A stretch of DNA of 64,000 nt from Candidatus Kryptoniota bacterium (GCA_036567965.1 DATCTN010000031.1:62001-126000); one strand, 5' to 3'. Positions 1-9,675 are shown, numbered from the stretch's first letter. The notes: generated by a model not told the origin, from the sequence alone. A program made the numbers and translations.

Positions 1-351
1 CTCCGGCCGATCATCGACAAAGACTTTACGTTCGCGTATCTCTCGTTCAATCCCACTTTCGGGCTTTCATTCAAGGGTGAAAATCAGAATCGCGGTTTCG
101 ATTTTGAGCCGAACGTGAAAATCGCCCTTCACATCAGCCCGTTAATCGATCTCGGGGGAGAATATTACGGGGTTACCGGTCCGGTTTTCTCGCCCGATCC
201 GGGGAACGAACAGTCTCACGCGATATTCGCGGTGATCGATCTCAATTTTTCCCCCGACTGGGAATTCAACTTCGGGCCTGGATGGGGTCTCACGAAATCA
301 ACCGATGGACTCGTGATAAAAATGATCCTCGGGCGACGGTTCGGAAGTTAG
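1..351 (+). CDS. C-terminal part of a probable outer-membrane/secreted beta-strand protein (5' end outside window)
   Basis: The reading frame is open from base 1 to the TAG at 349-351, so this is the last ~116 residues of a gene that begins upstream of the window. There is no reason to use the internal ATG-like starts. The sequence alternates hydrophobic and polar residues and is rich in Gly, Phe and Tyr (YLSFNPTFGLSFKG, LGGEYYGVTGPV, EFNFGPGWGL), as in beta-barrel or outer-membrane proteins, and ends in a basic Arg-Arg-Phe-Gly-Ser tail rather than a T9SS domain. I do not recognise the family. It faces the minus-strand MuiA-like gene, with a 71-base gap holding only a weak hairpin (AGTTCG/CGAACT). 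Confidence 0.6.
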   Translation, partial: LRPIIDKDFTFAYLSFNPTFGLSFKGENQNRGFDFEPNVKIALHISPLIDLGGEYYGVTGPVFSPDPGNEQSHAIFAVIDLNFSPDWEFNFGPGWGLTKSTDGLVIKMILGRRFGS

Positions 352-422
352 TCTGAAACAAGTTCGGCAGTCAAGGGACGAACTGTTATCTCGCTCCGAA
401 TAGAATCCGGCTCACCTAAAGT

Positions 423-2399
423 TTATCTTATTCCCGTCACTGGAAAGTCGACGGGATACTCGATTGAGAAAGCGAGTCTCAATTCTCTTTTTTCCTGCGG
501 CTTGAGATTCAAATTCCACGTGACGACGCCCTGTTCGTCCGGTTTGATCTGCGAAGGATCTGGAGACTCCACTTCGACCACAACCTTTTCGTCATTCGGT
601 ACCGGGATCTGGTCCTTCACAGCGAGATCGATCGGGACTTTCTTCTCATTCTCCACCGTGATGAGATACTCGAAAGATCTTTTTGTCTTTTTGGTAAGAA
701 GTCCGGTGGACTCGGTGAAGTCTCGCACCAACTTTCTGTCGACTTTCACACCGGCGTCGGTCCCGAGGTATGAGCTGAATTCCTCGTTCGGAAAAACCGC
801 TTTCATCGTCGTCGTCGCTACGAAGGAATTATCGAGAAACACGCTTGCAGTCCCGACGAGGAACGGATATTCCGTCGTGTTCTCGGCGCTCGCCGTAAGA
901 TATGTGTCGCCTGAGAGTTTCGGAACGGAAGTGTACGATAACTTCACGGCTATATTTGCCATAGCGATTGTAACCTTGTGCGGATTGTTATCGCTCGGAA
1001 TGTCTGCCGGTGCAGCGATCGTGAACGTTGCGGAACTGATCCGGCTCTCAACAACCGAAGCGGGGACGGCGACGGCTGACACCGCAGAAGTCCAAGCTTT
1101 CTCAATCGTTGGTCGCTCAGATGTGATATACACTGCGCTTGCTTGAACGGTGGACTGACCGAGCATGTAGTCGGATCTGACGCCTGAAGATGAGTTCACT
1201 TCAAAACTTGGCGATGTGATCTGGTTGTAACCGACGTAAGTCACCCTTGCTTCATATGTCCCGCTTGGCACCCGGGAGATCAAATACTCGCCGTTGAGAT
1301 CGGTCGATGCGCCGAGATATGTGCCGAGAAGCGAGACCGTAGCTCCAACCAGAGGTTCTCCGGTTTCTCTGTCGAAGACACGCCCCCGAACGGAATTTCC
1401 AAGACCCTGCTCCCAGTGGATGGGGACCGCAATCGACATTTCGGTTTTCTTATAATCTTCCACAAGACCCTGCTGCATCCCGAGAGCGGGCGCAGGTGTC
1501 AACTTCTGGTACGCACCGATCTGCCACGGCGCCAAGTCGGGAGGTGCTCCGATCACGGATGGCTGAGCTGTCGAAAGAGTCACGGCAACTCCGAGCCAGT
1601 CTTCACCCGTCACCTGCCGGACCATTCCGGAATAAGTGACCGAGATTTCCTTTTCTCCTGTTGCAGCGCGCACCTCGTAGATCGGCGTCCAGCTAGCGCC
1701 GCCGAGGAGATATGAAAGCTCCAGCGTCGAAGTCCCCGCTTTGTCCGACGAAAGAGTTACGATCACATGCTTCTCAGATCTGCGGGGATATCCCTGTGTC
1801 TGCCTGATTTCTGATTGTATCGATCCGATCCTGCTCCTGGTGTCCCTGAGCTTGGAGTCCGTTTCGAGAGTTGCGTCATTAATTTCGTTCATGTTCTTTT
1901 CAAGGAATCCGACCATCTTTCCCCAGTCATCGAACGAGCTCTTCGTTGCACCGCTCGCCGCGCTTCGTGCAAAGTAAATCCTTAATGAATCGATGAAGTT
2001 CATCTGAGATTCGAGAACACCCATCTTCTTAGTGAGAACGGCCTCCTCTTTCATCAAGACGGACAACTTGCTCTGCAGCTCGCCGACCCTGTCGCTCGAC
2101 ACCGTATCCACGAATACGGTCTTGATTTGAACGTCGAGTATTTTCACGTCAGATTCCGACACGCCGGATACACGAAGAGATTGATCCGCGAAAACTACCG
2201 GAAGATCTGCGAACTCAACAGTGTTTACACCTGCTGACAGCTTTACTTCGGCGGTGCGAGTTATCGACGCGCGGTCCGCGTAAACGGTAACCGCTGTTAC
2301 TTTTGACTTTGCAGTCTGGTTTGCTAAGGACAGATTGAAGAGCATTAGGAATGCGACTGGAATACCTGTCCAAAATTGGAACAGCTTCTTGGTTCCCAT
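423..2399 (-). CDS. MuiA-family DUF4139 protein with an inserted carboxypeptidase-regulatory-like domain
   Basis: This 658-residue exported protein resembles the mucoidy-inhibitor MuiA family. A signal peptide spans about residues 1-26. A DUF4140-type N-terminal domain follows (VTAVTVYADRASITR, about 33-130), containing a heptad-rich coiled coil (about 105-145). DUF4139 begins near 215 (GGASWTPIYEVRA) and runs to the C-terminus. Around residues 334-400 the DUF4139 region is interrupted by a carboxypeptidase-D regulatory-like Ig fold (RGRVFDRETGEPLVGATV, then DLNGEYLISRVPSGTY). This domain is usually found at the start of TonB receptors and secreted Bacteroidota proteins. The biochemical role of the family is unknown; it is thought to act in the periplasm or envelope. 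ATG start at 2399. The gene is divergent from the HAD hydrolase, with 225 bases between them. Family call firm, function unknown. Confidence 0.85.
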   Translation of the reverse strand: MGTKKLFQFWTGIPVAFLMLFNLSLANQTAKSKVTAVTVYADRASITRTAEVKLSAGVNTVEFADLPVVFADQSLRVSGVSESDVKILDVQIKTVFVDTVSSDRVGELQSKLSVLMKEEAVLTKKMGVLESQMNFIDSLRIYFARSAASGATKSSFDDWGKMVGFLEKNMNEINDATLETDSKLRDTRSRIGSIQSEIRQTQGYPRRSEKHVIVTLSSDKAGTSTLELSYLLGGASWTPIYEVRAATGEKEISVTYSGMVRQVTGEDWLGVAVTLSTAQPSVIGAPPDLAPWQIGAYQKLTPAPALGMQQGLVEDYKKTEMSIAVPIHWEQGLGNSVRGRVFDRETGEPLVGATVSLLGTYLGASTDLNGEYLISRVPSGTYEARVTYVGYNQITSPSFEVNSSSGVRSDYMLGQSTVQASAVYITSERPTIEKAWTSAVSAVAVPASVVESRISSATFTIAAPADIPSDNNPHKVTIAMANIAVKLSYTSVPKLSGDTYLTASAENTTEYPFLVGTASVFLDNSFVATTTMKAVFPNEEFSSYLGTDAGVKVDRKLVRDFTESTGLLTKKTKRSFEYLITVENEKKVPIDLAVKDQIPVPNDEKVVVEVESPDPSQIKPDEQGVVTWNLNLKPQEKRELRLAFSIEYPVDFPVTGIR

Positions 2400-2624
2400 T
2401 TCAGCCTCCGATGATTTTTATCGATTATCCCTTTGTCGAATATAAAGAATGCCGATTCTCAAGAAAAGGGGAGCGACTATTTGAACTGACGAGCGTTCTC
2501 TTTCTGATCAGGCGAATATTGCATCGAACATCCGTTATTCGTAGACTTCCTATTAAAATCTTCAGATAATTCTCCAAACTGACTTGGTACCCTATCCTTC
2601 AGATCATATTACCGTAAGATCGCG

Positions 2625-3338
2625 TTGAAAACCGACGCAGTCATATTCGATCTCGACGACACGCTTGTCGCATTCGATCTCGTTACCGAATCCACCTGGC
2701 GACAGGTTTGCCGCGAATATGTCTCGGGAAATCCGTCGGTCTCTTTGGATGCGGTATTCAACATGGTAACCGCTGAAAGCAGAGAGTTCTGGAGCGATGA
2801 AGAGAGACATAAGACAGGGAGACTCGACATCCTTTCTGCAAGAAGGGCTGTCGTCTCGTCGGCGTTCTCGAAACTCGGCCTCCCGGATGGCGATGCCCTC
2901 GCCCTGGCAGACAGGTATTCAGCGCAAAGGTTGAACAACATGTACCTGATGCCTGGTGCCGAAGAGACATTATCGGTTCTTCGTCGACGTCAAATCAAGC
3001 TCGCGATGATCACCAATGGCGATTCGGAAATACAGAGGTACAAGATCGACAGATTTGGGCTCGAGAAATTTTTCGGGTATATAATGATAGAGGGAGAAGT
3101 TGGTTATGGAAAGCCGGATAAGCGCATCTTCGAGACCGCGATCTTGCGATTGGGCGTCGCTCCCGAACGTGCAGTGATGGTCGGAGATAATTTGGAGTGG
3201 GACGTCGGCGGGCCACAGGCGGTTGGAATAAAGGGGATATGGTTCGATGTGAGACGGTCTGGTCTTCCTCCCGATACTCATGTCGTTCCGACTGCGATTA
3301 TCACGAGTCTCGACCAGCTGCGCGGATTCTTAGACTAG
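2625..3338 (+). CDS. HAD-superfamily hydrolase, subfamily IA (phosphatase)
   Basis: This is a 237-residue cytoplasmic phosphatase-like protein starting at a TTG (the first residues MKTDAVIFDLDDT fit the family's usual N-terminus). Motif I is DLDDT with the nucleophile Asp9 and Asp11. Motif II is the Thr in ITNGD (about residue 128). Motif III is the Lys in GYGKPDKRIFE, and motif IV is MVGDNLEWDVGG. A helical cap lies between motifs I and II, as in class C1/HAD-IA enzymes such as YjjG-type nucleotidases and 2-haloacid dehalogenase relatives. The substrate cannot be told from sequence. The gene stands alone on the plus strand. Confidence 0.88.
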   Translation: MKTDAVIFDLDDTLVAFDLVTESTWRQVCREYVSGNPSVSLDAVFNMVTAESREFWSDEERHKTGRLDILSARRAVVSSAFSKLGLPDGDALALADRYSAQRLNNMYLMPGAEETLSVLRRRQIKLAMITNGDSEIQRYKIDRFGLEKFFGYIMIEGEVGYGKPDKRIFETAILRLGVAPERAVMVGDNLEWDVGGPQAVGIKGIWFDVRRSGLPPDTHVVPTAIITSLDQLRGFLD

Positions 3339-3489
3339 AACCTGCGGCCCGTGCCCCGGTTGACTTTCATCAAGCCGGCGAATATTTTGGATGTGTCAGC
3401 GGGCATGATTATTCCGGGCCGGCGCGCATCGCGTCGGAAAGCGTAATGTGCGAGTCTCGATAAAACAGAAACCAGAAGGGACGCGAATC

Positions 3490-3654
3490 ATGGAACGAAT
3501 CAAGATTGAGAACTCGGGATTCTCAGGTATGATCTGGGTGATAGGATGGTTGTTCACCATCGGATTTCTAAAACTTACTTTCTGGAAAGCAGTTCTCGCT
3601 ATAATCCTGTGGCCGTATTATATCGGGGTCACATTGAGTTGGCCTCTTAAGTAA
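3490..3654 (+). CDS. Small hydrophobic membrane protein (54 aa)
   Basis: A short gene whose start I place at the ATG at 3490. It is preceded by the purine-rich AGAAGGG at about 3474-3480, a reasonable ribosome site. The product is MERIKIENSGFSGMIWVIGW followed by a strongly hydrophobic stretch containing two short aromatic-rich segments (about residues 13-30 and 33-50) and ending in Pro-Leu-Lys. It looks like a one- or two-span inner-membrane miniprotein. It has no recognisable family. The reading frame stays open for 14 codons upstream, but those do not look coding. Confidence 0.5.
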   Translation: MERIKIENSGFSGMIWVIGWLFTIGFLKLTFWKAVLAIILWPYYIGVTLSWPLK

Positions 3655-3855
3655 TCGTTCGGTCTCTTCCTGCTACAGGCGGCAGTGAAGCGGCTGTGGT
3701 CCGCGAAATTTAGTCGGGGGCAACGTGTATCGGATGACTACTTCCGATCTCCAATTCACAATTGGTTTACCTTCACGCAAAGTTCTCGGACCGGAACGCG
3801 TCAGGATTACACAAGGGCACGATGAGCAATCACAATTTTTAAGGAGGTCTTAGAA

Positions 3856-4218
3856 GTGCAGTCTGAACCGGAAATTGTTGTCGATGAAAACCTTATAGCG
3901 TATTGCGGACTTTATTGCGGCTCGTGCACTCGCTATCAGAGCGGGAAATGCGGAGGCTGCAAGGAGAACAAAGCATCATGGTGCAAGGTAAAACCCTGTA
4001 ACATCAAACATGGTACATCGAGCTGCGCCGAATGCGCGATCATATCCGATGTGTCGGAATGCAAAAAATATAATCCAATATTCGTGCGGATCTTCGAAGC
4101 GTTGTCGAAAGGAAGTAGGAGAGAAAGTGTTAAACTCCTCAAGGAAAAGGGAGGGGCCGAATTCTCGAAGTACATGGCAGCGAACCGGCTCGTCGCGGTG
4201 AAGAAATCAGGACGATAG
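3856..4218 (+). CDS. DUF3795 cysteine-rich protein
   Basis: A 120-residue protein starting at GTG 3856, directly behind a strong ribosome-binding site (AAGGAGG at about 3841-3847). It is rich in cysteines arranged as CGLYCGSC, CGGC, a single Cys in SWC and in KPC, CAEC, and one more Cys, the signature of the DUF3795 family. The pattern suggests zinc or iron-sulfur binding, but no function is established. The C-terminal third is Lys-rich and helical. Its last 12 bases overlap the 3' end of the convergent decarboxylase gene. Confidence 0.85.
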   Translation: MQSEPEIVVDENLIAYCGLYCGSCTRYQSGKCGGCKENKASWCKVKPCNIKHGTSSCAECAIISDVSECKKYNPIFVRIFEALSKGSRRESVKLLKEKGGAEFSKYMAANRLVAVKKSGR

Positions 4219-5688
4219 TTCGTTTCCAATCTTGATCGTCTCTTTGACAAGCAGCTCAAAGTCTTCTTTGCGGCTCCGGTGATTCGTTATTGCAACACGT
4301 ATCGCGTACTTTGTCCCGATCATTGTCGATGACGGTGACGCGATCCCACGTTCCTGGAGCTCCATGACGATATTCTTGTTGAGCTCGTTGAGATCCGTGT
4401 GTGCTGATTCTCCTCCTGTGTATCTATAACAGACTATGTTCATGCTTACCGGTGCCAGAAGCTCAAGTGTTTTTTCCTTCGCTATCAGTTCGCCGAGATA
4501 AAAAGCCTGAGCGATATTTTTCCGGATCGCGGCTGCGTACCTCTCAAGTCCATGCTCCTTGAGCGACATCCAAACTTTTAGTGCCTTGAATCCTCTCGAC
4601 AGCTCGAGCCCGTAATTTCCCATCGGGTCCGGACCTGCCGCGAGCCCTCGTTCATGATTCAAAAGATAGTTAGCGTCGACGGCGAATGCATTCCTATGGG
4701 CCTTTGCATCTTTCACCAATACGCATCCTACCTCGTAGGGCATATACATCCATTTATGAAGATCGAAGGCAACACTGTCGGCTTCTTCAATAGGCTTCAG
4801 CTGACCGGCGTATTCGGGGACGAGTTTCGCGAGCGCGCCGAACGCGCCGTCGACATGGAACCAGAGTCCAAATTTTCTTGAAATGTCAAGGAGATCGCCC
4901 AGTGCATCGATCGCGCCGGTGTTCACTGTGCCCGCATTTCCGACTACACAAAACGGTGTATTCCCTTTGGCGATATCCGATTCGATTGTCTCGACGAGTT
5001 TGTCCGTCCTTATCTGAAAATTTTTGTCGACATCAATTTTCCTGATTGCGTCCCTCCCGATTCCCATAACTTCGACCGCCTTGTCCACGCAGCTGTGGGT
5101 TTCAGTCGAATAGTATATGGTCATCAGTCCGCCCGCAGCTTTGACTCCATGTTGCCGGATGTCTTTTCCCGTTTGATGATTTCTTGCGACTATCAGTGCG
5201 GTGATATTCGCCATCGATCCTCCGCTCACAAGAATACCGGATGAGTTCGCAGGATAATTCAGCATTTGCTTGCACCAGTTGATCACCTGCGCTTCGACGT
5301 ACATCGCAGAATGTTCGCCGATGGCTGTATTCGAATCCATGGTTGCCGCAAGCATTTCCGCAAGAACTCCGAACGGCGTTCCGGTTCCCTGCACCCATGC
5401 CCAGAAGCGCGGATGAATGTTCCCGCTGGGATATGGAAGTATGTGCTCTTTGAATTCGCGATACACATCCGAAGATTTTTGGGGCTTAATCGGAATCTCC
5501 GACCTCAAGAACCGTTTTGTTTTCTCCGGGATTTCTCGCCATGACGGTTCGCTTCTAATCTCGCGAAGACAATTGAACATGTCATCGAGCATTTGATGAC
5601 CTAGTTGCTTCATCTCGTCCCAATTTTCAGGATCGAGGGACGGTTCGTCGGACAGAATGTTGGTTAAGTTGTTCATAATGTCATTCAT
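4207..5688 (-). CDS. Group II pyridoxal-phosphate-dependent decarboxylase (aromatic-L-amino-acid decarboxylase-like)
   Basis: A 493-residue cytoplasmic PLP enzyme of the DOPA/tyrosine/glutamate decarboxylase family. The Schiff-base lysine is Lys312 in DLHKWMYMPYEVG, and the PLP-N1 Asp is in WFHVDGAFGALAKL. The family's TGTPFGVLAE and SGGSMANITAL segments are also present. The length matches bacterial AADC-like members (470-500). Substrate choice (aromatic amino acid, aspartate or glutamate) cannot be settled from these motifs. Starts at ATG 5688. No operon partner; the convergent DUF3795 gene overlaps its 3' end by 12 bases. Some members of this fold act as aldehyde synthases. Confidence 0.9.
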   Translation of the reverse strand: MNDIMNNLTNILSDEPSLDPENWDEMKQLGHQMLDDMFNCLREIRSEPSWREIPEKTKRFLRSEIPIKPQKSSDVYREFKEHILPYPSGNIHPRFWAWVQGTGTPFGVLAEMLAATMDSNTAIGEHSAMYVEAQVINWCKQMLNYPANSSGILVSGGSMANITALIVARNHQTGKDIRQHGVKAAGGLMTIYYSTETHSCVDKAVEVMGIGRDAIRKIDVDKNFQIRTDKLVETIESDIAKGNTPFCVVGNAGTVNTGAIDALGDLLDISRKFGLWFHVDGAFGALAKLVPEYAGQLKPIEEADSVAFDLHKWMYMPYEVGCVLVKDAKAHRNAFAVDANYLLNHERGLAAGPDPMGNYGLELSRGFKALKVWMSLKEHGLERYAAAIRKNIAQAFYLGELIAKEKTLELLAPVSMNIVCYRYTGGESAHTDLNELNKNIVMELQERGIASPSSTMIGTKYAIRVAITNHRSRKEDFELLVKETIKIGNELSS

Positions 5689-5843
5689 TCAATTCTTCTC
5701 GTGAATTTACGACTGAACCAAATTATCCAAAATTGATCATAACGAAAACCCGAAAGTTGCTGGAATATTTCGCTTGGAGGCCTCGGATATTGATTCCACC
5801 AGATAGCATCGGTATAATTAGAGCGTAGAGGACGAAAAGGGTT

Positions 5844-7184
5844 ATGAAAATGAATCGGGTCGTGTTCATTGCTCTGTCTCTCTCTCAGTTGATGCTCGGG
5901 GAAATTCACGGTCAACGGGTTCCGCTGACGCATCCGGGCTGGATTCACACGAACACTCTCAACGGACATTCAGCAATACGCCTGCTCGTATCGGATTCGT
6001 TGGTCTTTGCCGGTACCGACAGCGCGGGAGTTTATATTTCGAGTGACGACGGCGCTTCGTGGACTCAGAGCAGCCGTGGGCTCGGAAATGTTTACGTGGC
6101 ATCGCTCGCAACCAACGGGAATAGCATCTATGCCGGAACATGGAAGGATGGAATATTCCGCTCCACAGATTCCGGTTCGAGCTGGTGGGAGGCGCACAAC
6201 GGCATTCCCATTAATTCTAGTGTGTTGTGTCTCCTGGCGGACGGATGGAATATCTATGCCGGCATGTCTCCGCTGTATGCCGGTGATCTGGGCGGAGTCT
6301 TCCGCTCTACGGACAACGGAGTTCACTGGTCAACCGCCGACACAATCTGGGGCGAGACGAGCGTGCAGTCCTTGGCACTTGCAGGGAACACGCTTGTGGC
6401 TGGAACGACAAATGGGATATATATATCCACCGATTCGGGTACCAGCTGGAAGCATGTGGATAGTTCGAGCTGTGCCACGACGCTTATTGATGTGTGGGCA
6501 CTGCATGCATCTGGAAACAATTTTTATGCGGGAATCAATTGGCACTACACAAGCACATCAGAATCCAGTGAGGGTCTTTACTTCTCAACAGATCACGGGC
6601 TGACATGGATCTCCGCCTACGGCTGGGGAAGCGTTGAGAGAGGGGGATTCAGTGTTCGGTCGATTGTGTCGTCGGAGAATACACTATTTATTGCCGCCGC
6701 TCAGGAATATTCCTTCCATCATACGTTATTTGGCGTCTTCGTCTCGAGCGACAGCGGGAAAACAGTTACATCGGTAAGCGAAGGTCTAATCGATTCGCTC
6801 TTTATCAGCTCACTGGCAATAAGCAACGGATATGTCATCGCCGGGACACAGAACGGAATTTACAGACGGCCACTTTCTGAAATGATCACCGGTGCACCTG
6901 TGACGCACGAGCCGGTTCCGGGGTCATTCAATCTGTCCCAGAATTTTCCCAATCCATTTAATCCGACGACAGTAATCAACTATCAGTTGTCAGCGGCCAG
7001 TTACGTCTCACTGAAAGTTTATGATGTACTCGGGAGGGAAGTTGCGACACTTGTAAATGAAAGAGAGAATGCGGGCGCGCATGTGGCGGCCTTCAATGGT
7101 GCAAGACTTCCGAGTGGGGTCTACTTCTGTCGGATCAGTGCGGGATCGTATGCGTCGACAAGAAAAATGTTGCTGATGAAATAA
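5844..7184 (+). CDS. Asp-box beta-propeller protein with T9SS sorting domain
   Basis: A 446-residue secreted protein. The ATG at 5844 follows GAAAAGGG, and a signal peptide covers about residues 1-24 (cleavage near GEIHGQ). The body holds about six Asp-box units of the form S-x-D-x-G-x-S-W (VYISSDDGASW, IFRSTDSGSSW, VFRSTDNGVHW, IYISTDSGTSW, LYFSTDHGLTW and a degenerate VFVSSDSGKTV), alternating with the (F/Y)AGT strands of a beta-propeller. The last ~88 residues are a T9SS type A sorting domain (QNFPNPFNPTTVI, VYDVLGREVATLV, SGVYFCRISAG). It is probably delivered through the outer membrane and attached or released. No catalytic residues of sialidases are evident, so an enzymatic role is not supported. 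First of seven such genes. Confidence 0.85.
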   Translation: MKMNRVVFIALSLSQLMLGEIHGQRVPLTHPGWIHTNTLNGHSAIRLLVSDSLVFAGTDSAGVYISSDDGASWTQSSRGLGNVYVASLATNGNSIYAGTWKDGIFRSTDSGSSWWEAHNGIPINSSVLCLLADGWNIYAGMSPLYAGDLGGVFRSTDNGVHWSTADTIWGETSVQSLALAGNTLVAGTTNGIYISTDSGTSWKHVDSSSCATTLIDVWALHASGNNFYAGINWHYTSTSESSEGLYFSTDHGLTWISAYGWGSVERGGFSVRSIVSSENTLFIAAAQEYSFHHTLFGVFVSSDSGKTVTSVSEGLIDSLFISSLAISNGYVIAGTQNGIYRRPLSEMITGAPVTHEPVPGSFNLSQNFPNPFNPTTVINYQLSAASYVSLKVYDVLGREVATLVNERENAGAHVAAFNGARLPSGVYFCRISAGSYASTRKMLLMK

Positions 7185-7304
7185 CTTTGCTGATCAAACG
7201 TCTTTCCAGACGGATAACTCACAGAGAGGCGGATGGGGTCACGTCCAGCCATTGAATCGAGCTCGTACTTGTTTTAGTATTCATTGCTCAGGAGGTATTT
7301 GGAA

Positions 7305-9386
7305 ATGAATAAATGGGTCGTTGTCTTAATTGCGATAGTTTCTACTCACCTTTTGACCCGTCCGGCGGCAGGTCAGTGGGTTCCTGTGACGCCACAATAC
7401 AGCGATGACGTGTGGGCATTAACTTCTATTGGCACCACTATCTTTGCGGGGATGGACGACGGCGTCTATTTGTCCACGAACAACGGCTCAAGTTGGAGAG
7501 CTTCGGGCTTGACAGGATCTACGGTTCGAGCATTACTTGTTACGGGCGGAAGAATATTTGCAGGCACAGACAGCGGCGTGTTTGTGTCGACGAATAACAG
7601 TGTCAGCTGGTCGGGAGTGGGTCTTGACAGTGTTTCTGTCGACGCCTTCTGTACCATAGGCAGAAGACTGATTGCGGGTACGAGAGGGCTGGGCATTTTT
7701 GTTTCAACCGACGCGGGATCGACGTGGAATTCTACTGCTCTAGGGAAATGTACGGTCTACTCGTTGGCATCGGGCGGGTCGGAGGTTTTTGCGACTGTTG
7801 CGTATGGCGGCGTTTTTGTTTCCAATGATAGCGGCGAAACGTGGGTTACCGCGAATAATGGTTTAACGACTGCGAACGTGAATCAGATACTCGTTAGCGG
7901 GATGGATTTGTATGTCAGTGCGTATCGCGGAGTTTTCCGCTCCACAAACGGCGGCGCACTCTGGAAATCTGTGTTAGATCTGGGAAGCCCAAGGGAAACT
8001 CAGTTGGTTTCCTCCCTTGCGATAAGCAACGGAAATATCGTGGTTGGTAGTTTGTTCGGAGAGCCCATCTTGTATTCAACAGATGATGGTGCGGTGTGGA
8101 ATTCCGCGGAGGGGCTGGGAAGTTCCAACCCTCCTGATGTTGAGTGCCTTGCGGTTCTTGATTCAGGGGTATTTGCCGGAACAAGGCAAGCCGGGGTTCT
8201 TCGCTCTTTTGACAACGGTGAATCCTGGACACCTGTAGGTTTAGCGGATTTTGGAGTGACGTCATTGGTTTCGAGTGGCAGCGACATTTTTGAAGGAAGC
8301 GACGGAGGAGGGATATTCCGCTCCACCGACAACGGGAATACGTGGAACGGTGCCAGTTCAGGATTGACCTCTTCTTATATTTCCTGTCTTGTTGCCGACG
8401 ACTCCACGCTCTTCTCAGGTACACAGAATGCGGATGGAGGAGGAGTCTTTCGTTCAACAGACTTCGGAAGCAGCTGGTCATTAACCGGTTTAAGTGATCA
8501 ATCAATCTTCGCTTTGGCACTGCGTGGCCAGAATCTTCTTGCCGGCACATATACGGGTGCATATCTGTCGACGAATAACGGAGATTACTGGAATACGATA
8601 TTGGGGGGATATTATTCAATTGAAGTCCAGGCAATCGCGGCGGGTGATACGGATTTCTTTGCCAGCGACGGGAGTCGGGGAATTTATATTTCTGGGGATG
8701 ACGGAGTGACCTGGGCATATCACGAGGGAGTTATGGGAGATTTTCTCGTGGTTAGCGGGGCCAGAGTGTTTCTCGGAAGCTGGACGTTCGGGCTTCAAGT
8801 CTCCACAGACAATGGTTCAACCTGGTCCTCTATTCTGAGTGGATACAGCGGCGACGGTGGGGTGACTGCCATGGCGGTTAACGAAACAAAGATTTATGCA
8901 AAACTTGTCTCGAACGCCGGAAGCGGCGGACGCTTGGGCGTTTTCCTAAGTGACGATCTCGGTGCCAGGTGGACAAGAGTTGATTCCGGTCTTACTGACG
9001 ATGTGAATTGCTTGTGTGTCAGCAACGGCTATCTTTTTGCCGGTGCGAGCAACGGGCGAGTATGGCGACGGCTGCTTTCCGAAATGGTGGTCGGCGTGAA
9101 AGATCGTGAAAAGATGTTGCCGAATACAATGGCGCTGTCGCAAAATTATCCGAATCCGTTCAATCCCACAACTGTTATCGCCTATCAACTCCCGGCGGCC
9201 GGTCGGGTCTCTTTGATAATCTATGACGTCCTCGGGAGAGAGGTGGCAAGATTAGTCGATGGCCAGAAAGCCGCGGGTAGTTACGAAGTGAAATTCGATG
9301 GAAGCAAACTTCCGAGCGGTCTGTATTTTTACAGGCTGAGCACGGGCTCATATTCCAGGACAATGAAGATGGTTGTTCTGAAATGA
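7305..9386 (+). CDS. Asp-box beta-propeller protein with T9SS sorting domain (13 repeats)
   Basis: A secreted protein of 693 residues. I place the start at ATG 7305 because a perfect AGGAGG sits at 7290-7295; the frame is open 21 bases further upstream from a TTG, but that would put the ribosome site inside the gene. The signal peptide is about residues 1-24 (ending RPAAGQ). Thirteen Asp-box motifs (for example VYLSTNNGSSW, IFVSTDAGSTW, IFRSTDNGNTW, VFLSDDLGARW) follow at intervals of 40-55 residues. This is enough for one large or two stacked propellers. The final ~87 residues are the T9SS domain (SQNYPNPFNPTTVI, VLGREVARLV, SGLYFYRLSTG). It is a paralogue of the neighbours at 5844 and 15449. 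Function unknown; the family resembles photosystem-assembly/sialidase-fold repeat proteins. Confidence 0.87.
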   Translation: MNKWVVVLIAIVSTHLLTRPAAGQWVPVTPQYSDDVWALTSIGTTIFAGMDDGVYLSTNNGSSWRASGLTGSTVRALLVTGGRIFAGTDSGVFVSTNNSVSWSGVGLDSVSVDAFCTIGRRLIAGTRGLGIFVSTDAGSTWNSTALGKCTVYSLASGGSEVFATVAYGGVFVSNDSGETWVTANNGLTTANVNQILVSGMDLYVSAYRGVFRSTNGGALWKSVLDLGSPRETQLVSSLAISNGNIVVGSLFGEPILYSTDDGAVWNSAEGLGSSNPPDVECLAVLDSGVFAGTRQAGVLRSFDNGESWTPVGLADFGVTSLVSSGSDIFEGSDGGGIFRSTDNGNTWNGASSGLTSSYISCLVADDSTLFSGTQNADGGGVFRSTDFGSSWSLTGLSDQSIFALALRGQNLLAGTYTGAYLSTNNGDYWNTILGGYYSIEVQAIAAGDTDFFASDGSRGIYISGDDGVTWAYHEGVMGDFLVVSGARVFLGSWTFGLQVSTDNGSTWSSILSGYSGDGGVTAMAVNETKIYAKLVSNAGSGGRLGVFLSDDLGARWTRVDSGLTDDVNCLCVSNGYLFAGASNGRVWRRLLSEMVVGVKDREKMLPNTMALSQNYPNPFNPTTVIAYQLPAAGRVSLIIYDVLGREVARLVDGQKAAGSYEVKFDGSKLPSGLYFYRLSTGSYSRTMKMVVLK

Positions 9387-9675
9387 TCTCGTCGGCGACG
9401 AAGCGTTGGAACGCTAAGTAACTAGTATATCGCAAAATCAATAAAATTGATCTGTGCCATGTTTCAAAGTACGATTCTTGACATTTGCACTCACCGGACA
9501 TAATTTCATTCAGGTGAAGGGCTCGAGAGGTATGCTACTGTCGGCAGCGACCTGACTACCGGACAATACCATAACAATCATGCCGACGTTTAAAGGAAAG
9601 CCGGATGAAACCGAATGCGGGTTCTAATTGGAGCCGTTCCATATTGGCGGACGGATACGGGAAGGGAGGCAGCGA

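Noticed and set aside
502-1146. 214-codon open frame on the plus strand
   Set aside because: It is antisense to the MuiA-like gene, which has clear domains and codon use; the plus-strand product is Ser/Thr-rich without any family likeness.
7199-7212. Terminator after the first T9SS gene
   Set aside because: CGTCT-TTCC-AGACG is a 5-bp hairpin with no following T-run, so not supported.
7915-8718. 267-codon open frame on the minus strand
   Set aside because: It is antisense to an Asp-box repeat gene; the repeats create repeated Arg/Pro-rich wording, not a real protein.
7400-9060. Regular direct repeats that could suggest a CRISPR array
   Set aside because: The repeats are the degenerate coding units of the Asp-box propeller at ~120-160-base intervals, in frame, with no spacer structure and no cas genes.
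5844-9386. Sialidase or glycosyl hydrolase function for the Asp-box proteins
   Set aside because: Asp-boxes are structural only; the catalytic Arg triad, Tyr and Glu of sialidases cannot be placed, so only a propeller fold is claimed.
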